Shown here: in pieces, positions 7,133 through 11,796 of the stretch
Numbering within the stretch: the stretch's first letter is position 1
Layout: each line of letters opens with the position of its first letter
Position numbers and translations under genes: made by a program
Notes under the pieces: generated by a model
Database searches by the model: none
What the model saw: only the letters and a program-made list of their open reading frames with translations
What the model was told of the DNA's origin: nothing
DNA from: an uncultured Bacillota bacterium
Lineage (GTDB): Bacteria; Bacillota_I; Bacilli_A; Erysipelotrichales; Erysipelotrichaceae
Direction of reading: 5' to 3'
Length of the DNA: 11,796 bases
Assembly (NCBI GenBank): GCA_900321955.1
Contig: ONXX01000056.1
Location: forward strand, 1-11,796

Positions 7133-7764
7133 ATGAAAAAGATCCGCTTATGTGTGTTTGATATGGACGGTCTTCTGATCGATTCCGAAAAAATCTACCT
7201 GCTTGCCGCGATGAAGTGTTCTGAACTTTACGGTTATGGCATCAACGAAGAACTGGTCAAATCAACCATGGGCAACAACCTGCCGGAAACCAAGAGGAAA
7301 TATCTGGCAGCCATGGGACAGGACTTCCCGTTTGAGGAGTTCCTGGAACGGATGGAGATCATCCACAAAGACTATCTGGACAATAACCCCCTGGAAAAGA
7401 AGAAAGGCGTTGATGAGATACTTGACTATCTTGACACGAAAGGCATACAGAAGGTCATCGCCACTTCCACATTCAGGGAAACGGCTGACCGTTTCTTCAC
7501 ATCGTCTATGGCGATGATCTGAGTGAATCCAAGCCAAAACCGCAGATCTATCTCAAAGCCATCGAGCCCTTCCCTTATGATAAGGAAGAGATCCTGGCTT
7601 TTGAAGATTCCGCCAACGGCATTCTTTCCGCCCATGCGGCCGGCCTCAAGGTCGTTCATATTCCGGATATCGCCTATATACCCGAAGAGATCAAAGAAAA
7701 AAGCTTCATCGTCCTGAAGGATCTTCTGGAAGCGATAAAGCTCATTGATTCCATCAACGAATAG
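7133..7764 (+). pseudogene. HAD-superfamily phosphatase (beta-phosphoglucomutase-like), frameshifted
   Basis: Two frames together encode one HAD hydrolase. The first (7133-~7496) starts MKKIRLCVFDMDGLLIDSE, with motif I Asp10 and Asp12, a helical cap, and motif II VIATSTFRETADRF. It then runs out of frame and stops at 7522. The second (from ~7498) continues HIVYGDDLSESKPKPQIY, with motif III Lys, then AFEDSANGI as motif IV, and ends at TAG 7762-7764. Relatives have about nine more residues between ETADRF and the HIVYGD strand (typically a GLxxYF segment), so the break looks like a deletion of about 28 bases (length 1 mod 3) rather than a single-base slip. Motifs on both sides are intact and the promoter and terminator remain, so the loss looks recent, or it is an assembly error. 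The substrate is unknown. The start is set by the leaderless promoter; upstream in-frame codons overlap its -35. Confidence 0.85.
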
Positions 7765-7789
7765 ACCGCAGGGTCTATTTTTTCTTTTT
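7760..7789 (+). terminator. Rho-independent terminator of the HAD gene
   Basis: AATAGACC (7760-7767) pairs perfectly with GGTCTATT (7772-7779) around GCAG, followed by TTTTCTTTTT. The HAD stop codon lies in the left arm. The right arm and T-tract lie inside the 3' end of the convergent membrane-protein gene. Confidence 0.92.
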
Positions 7790-8878
7790 GTCGTTCTTCT
7801 TTTTCTTCGGCTTTCCTTCTCTCGGCCTCAACAGAAGCGCTCTCTCCTTGTCTCTGGTCAAAAGGAAAGACAAGGTCAGAGGAAGACCGAACATTCCAAG
7901 GAAGCCAAACAGCCTCAAGCCCGAGATCATTGCGATCAAAGTGACAAGCGGATGCAAGCCCAGATTGGTGCCGACGAGTTTTGGTTCCACGATGTTGCGG
8001 ATGACCGTGATGATCAGATAGATCGCCAGGATCTCGATGCCCAGAAGCGGCTTGCCGGTAATCAATGCGCTGAGACCCCACGGTATTAAAACCGTACCGA
8101 CGCCCAGGATCGGCAGGATGTCCAGTAAAGAGATGATGAAGGCCCACATGCCGGAATTGGATATGCCGATGACTGTCAGACCGATAAACAGTTCGATAAA
8201 AGTCAGACCCATGATCATCACATAGGAACCGATGATCTTGAATAAGGTATTCTCAAAAAAGTCCTTGATCTCAAAGAAGACACTGAGTGCCTTGTCCGGC
8301 ATGACACTGGTGAACCATCTGGCAATATTTTCGTAATCGGCAACGATGTAGAAAGATGAAACGATCATGACGATGATCGAGATCAGCGTTTCCGGAGCGG
8401 ACGTGATGATCGAAGTCGTGAAGTTCACCAGACCCGTCGTCAGCCTTGAAAGCATCGTCTTCAAGCCTTCAAAGACACCGTCAGTGAGATTGCTGAAGGC
8501 CATGCTGACGCTTTCCGGCAGAGATTCCCCCAGTTCCAGGAAGGAGTTCTCCAGTTGCGAGATGTAAGGTTCCAGGGTGTTCTTGTAGAAAGTCGGCAAT
8601 GTCTTGATGAAGTCCGAAAGTTTTGTTACACCGGTCGATACCAGCAGAACCAATACCAGTACGACGATGATGTAAAGAGCGGCCAGGGTGATGCTTCGAT
8701 AGAGCTTGTCACTCTTGGAGAAAAGGCGGTTACAGATGCGGATCGAAAAATAGGCAAACAGAAAGCCCAGCACAAAAGGCAGCAGGACCGCCAGCAGATA
8801 ATTGAAACATATATAGATGATCGCGCAGATGATGGCGATGTATATTGCATTGATAATAAATTCTTTACGTTTTTCCAT
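7775..8878 (-). CDS. AI-2E transporter-fold membrane protein, YtvI-like
   Basis: This 367-residue polytopic membrane protein belongs to the AI-2E/PerM/YtvI family. There are N-terminal membrane segments at ~8-45 and ~63-84, an amphipathic stretch at ~85-150, another segment at ~162-180, and four more between ~215 and 340. Conserved family motifs are DILPILGVG (253-261), EPKLVG (298-303) and GLHP (307-310). Family members export small molecules or ions (some are Na+/H+ antiporters); YtvI in Bacillus is a sporulation membrane protein of unclear transport role. The wording of the motifs and the length favour the YtvI subgroup. The C-terminus is a basic tail (PKKKKNDKKKK) whose last four Lys codons are the complement of the HAD terminator U-tract. 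The ATG at 8878 lies seven bases after an extended -10 with no Shine-Dalgarno. No terminator of its own is visible. Confidence 0.85.
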   Translation of the reverse strand: MEKRKEFIINAIYIAIICAIIYICFNYLLAVLLPFVLGFLFAYFSIRICNRLFSKSDKLYRSITLAALYIIVVLVLVLLVSTGVTKLSDFIKTLPTFYKNTLEPYISQLENSFLELGESLPESVSMAFSNLTDGVFEGLKTMLSRLTTGLVNFTTSIITSAPETLISIIVMIVSSFYIVADYENIARWFTSVMPDKALSVFFEIKDFFENTLFKIIGSYVMIMGLTFIELFIGLTVIGISNSGMWAFIISLLDILPILGVGTVLIPWGLSALITGKPLLGIEILAIYLIITVIRNIVEPKLVGTNLGLHPLVTLIAMISGLRLFGFLGMFGLPLTLSFLLTRDKERALLLRPREGKPKKKKNDKKKK

Positions 8879-8884
8879 ATTTTT

Positions 8885-8893
8885 ATAATAACA
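8885..8893 (-). promoter_or_regulatory. Extended -10 promoter of the ytvI-like gene, leaderless
   Basis: The minus strand reads TGT-TATTAT, an extended -10, then six A/T bases and the ATG at 8878, whose A is the seventh base after the -10. No -35 is evident and no Shine-Dalgarno precedes the start. Confidence 0.6.
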
Positions 8894-8955
8894 GATTCGT
8901 CACTCTATAGGACTGTTTATGAATGAAAGGCTGATTAAGAAAATCTTATTTTTTC

Positions 8956-8979
8956 AAAAGAAAAGCAGCTTTCGCTACT
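8956..8979 (-). terminator. Terminator of the pyrophosphatase-like pseudogene
   Basis: On the minus strand AGTAGC (8979-8974) pairs with GCTGCT (8969-8964), one G-T, around a stable GAAA tetraloop; TTTTCTTTT follows. The stop codon TAG (8977-8975) is inside the hairpin. It separates this unit from the ytvI-like gene. Confidence 0.75.
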
Positions 8980-9335
8980 CTGTCTCGCTCCACGAAGGAA
9001 TCTCCTTGCCTCTTTTCAGAAGGACCGATTTCTGATAATCGGTACAGTTAAGAAAATGCAGGACCTCCAGGCACTCTTCTTCACTTAAGCCAACCAGTGC
9101 CTTGACTTCAAAGCGCTTGTTGATGATATCGGCACAGTTTGGCAGAACGGAACACTTCCATTGGCGAATCGGTATCATTGGCAAGTGTTTCAACATAACC
9201 GAAATCACATGGATAAGTCAGGGAAGGATACGCCTTATGCGCACTGCCTTTTTTAAAGGTGACCTTGAAATCACCGGATGAATACAAAGTATCGACTTTC
9301 TGCCAGAAGTAAGCGTTATTTTCAAATTCTTTCAT
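8975..9335 (-). pseudogene. Inorganic-pyrophosphatase-like protein, frameshifted
   Basis: Two minus-strand frames join into one short protein. The first starts MKEFENNAYFWQKVDTLY at 9335, runs through KGSAHKAYPSLTYPCDFGYV and reaches MEVF near 9155, then shifts and stops at about 9108. The second resumes as PNCADIINKRFEVKALVG, then LSEEECLEVLHFLN and LLKRGKEIPSW, ending at TAG 8977-8975. The combined pattern matches, from memory, a ~120-130-residue Bacillota family annotated as inorganic pyrophosphatase (GSxHxxYPxxxYPxDxGY, later EVKxLIGCxxEE). Roughly 7-9 residues between MEVF and CAD seem missing, so the lesion is probably a deletion of length 2 mod 3 rather than one base. GGAG nine bases upstream supports the ATG at 9335; the in-frame TTG at 9350 is less likely. 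Promoter and terminator are intact, so the loss seems recent or is an assembly fault. The family name is moderately certain. Confidence 0.7.
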
Positions 9336-9366
9336 TCTGTAATGCTCCAAACAATAAACTAAATAA

Positions 9367-9395
9367 ATTATAGAATAATCAGAATCAATTGTAAA
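9367..9395 (-). promoter_or_regulatory. Sigma-A promoter of the pyrophosphatase-like pseudogene
   Basis: The minus strand has TTTACA (9390-9395), 17 bp, then a perfect TATAAT (9367-9372). The leader would be about 25 nt and includes the GGAG Shine-Dalgarno, unlike the leaderless genes nearby. A strong promoter kept in front of a broken gene points to a recent break. Confidence 0.8.
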
Positions 9396-9418
9396 CTTTT
9401 TCTAATAAATGAAAAAAT

Positions 9419-11582
<2,164 letters not shown>

Positions 11583-11583
<1 letters not shown>

Positions 11584-11796
11584 TGAAACTGACTGATTTT
11601 GATTTTGAACTGCCTCAGGAACTCATCGCCCAGCATCCGCTCGATAAAAGAGACGAGTCCCGTCTGATGGTCTTGCACAAAAACAGCGGCGAGATTGAAC
11701 ATAAACATTTCTATGACATCATCGACTATCTCAAGCCCGGTGATGTTTTGGTCAGAAACAATTCCAAGGTCATCCCTGCCAGACTCTACGGCACCA
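11583..11796 (+). CDS. queA: S-adenosylmethionine:tRNA ribosyltransferase-isomerase, N-terminal part
   Basis: The gene starts at ATG 11583 and runs off the window after 71 codons. [20 protein letters not shown], then [10 protein letters not shown] and [17 protein letters not shown], is the typical QueA N-terminus. QueA transfers the ribose of SAM onto preQ1 in tRNA to make epoxyqueuosine, the step after Tgt. The ATG overlaps the tgt stop (TGATG), and AGAGG at 11572-11576, inside the end of tgt, is its Shine-Dalgarno; the two genes are an operon and probably translationally coupled. The order here is tgt then queA, whereas queA-tgt is common elsewhere. The usual NDT in the LVLNDTKVIPARL motif reads NNS ([13 protein letters not shown]). 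Only the N-terminal fifth is visible, so integrity cannot be judged. Confidence 0.95.

Noticed and set aside
7490..7525. Programmed ribosomal frameshifting in the HAD gene.
   Set aside because: No heptameric slippery site or following pseudoknot is evident, and about nine residues of the fold are missing at the junction, which frameshifting would not restore.

Overview
The window looks like a chromosomal stretch of a low-to-moderate GC Bacillota, most plausibly an Erysipelotrichia-type gut anaerobe. The reasons are the gene families present (a PTS EIIC-EIIB permease, a PatB/MalY C-S lyase, a FliB-like Cys-rich protein, a YtvI-type AI-2E-fold membrane protein, tgt next to queA) and Bacillota-style terminators and sigma-A promoters. 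The taxonomic call is inference from memory of families; no rRNA is present. No mobile element, CRISPR array, tRNA or phage gene was seen, and no gene-free stretch exceeds 300 bases (the longest is about 200 bases, 6930-7132).

Layout. 1-1515 (-): a PTS permease cut at its C-terminus by the window edge, with a IIB domain that lacks the phosphorylatable Cys. 1566-3360 (+): a DJ-1/PfpI protein with its own terminator, then a PatB/MalY C-S lyase. 3362-4393 (-): a FliB-like Cys-rich protein, convergent with the lyase. 4499-6929 (-): a three-gene polar amino-acid ABC importer (lipoprotein, permease, ATPase; cystine is a plausible substrate) with an intercistronic hairpin and a strong terminator. 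7133-7764 (+): a HAD phosphatase pseudogene. 7775-8878 (-): a YtvI-like membrane protein whose stop codon lies inside the HAD terminator. 8975-9335 (-): a second frameshifted gene, similar to a short inorganic-pyrophosphatase-like family. 9419-10410 (-): a two-gene unit of a small membrane protein and a DEDDh exonuclease. 10450 to the end (+): tgt and queA, for queuosine in tRNA, divergent from the previous unit across only 39 bases.

The most interesting pattern is transcriptional. At several independent transcription units (fliB-like, HAD, ytvI-like, the small membrane protein, tgt, possibly the PTS gene) a good -10 box lies only 6-9 bases before the ATG and no Shine-Dalgarno is present, so these mRNAs should be leaderless or nearly so. 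Internal cistrons (permease, ATPase, queA) and a few unit heads (DJ-1, patB, the lipoprotein) do have clear Shine-Dalgarno sites. The tgt/membrane-protein divergent promoter packs both extended -10 boxes into one palindrome. I found no novel multi-gene defence or biosynthetic system. The other points worth a look are the Cys-less IIB domain, two neighbouring genes inactivated by short frameshifting deletions, and a terminator U-tract that doubles as the poly-Lys coding end of the opposing gene.
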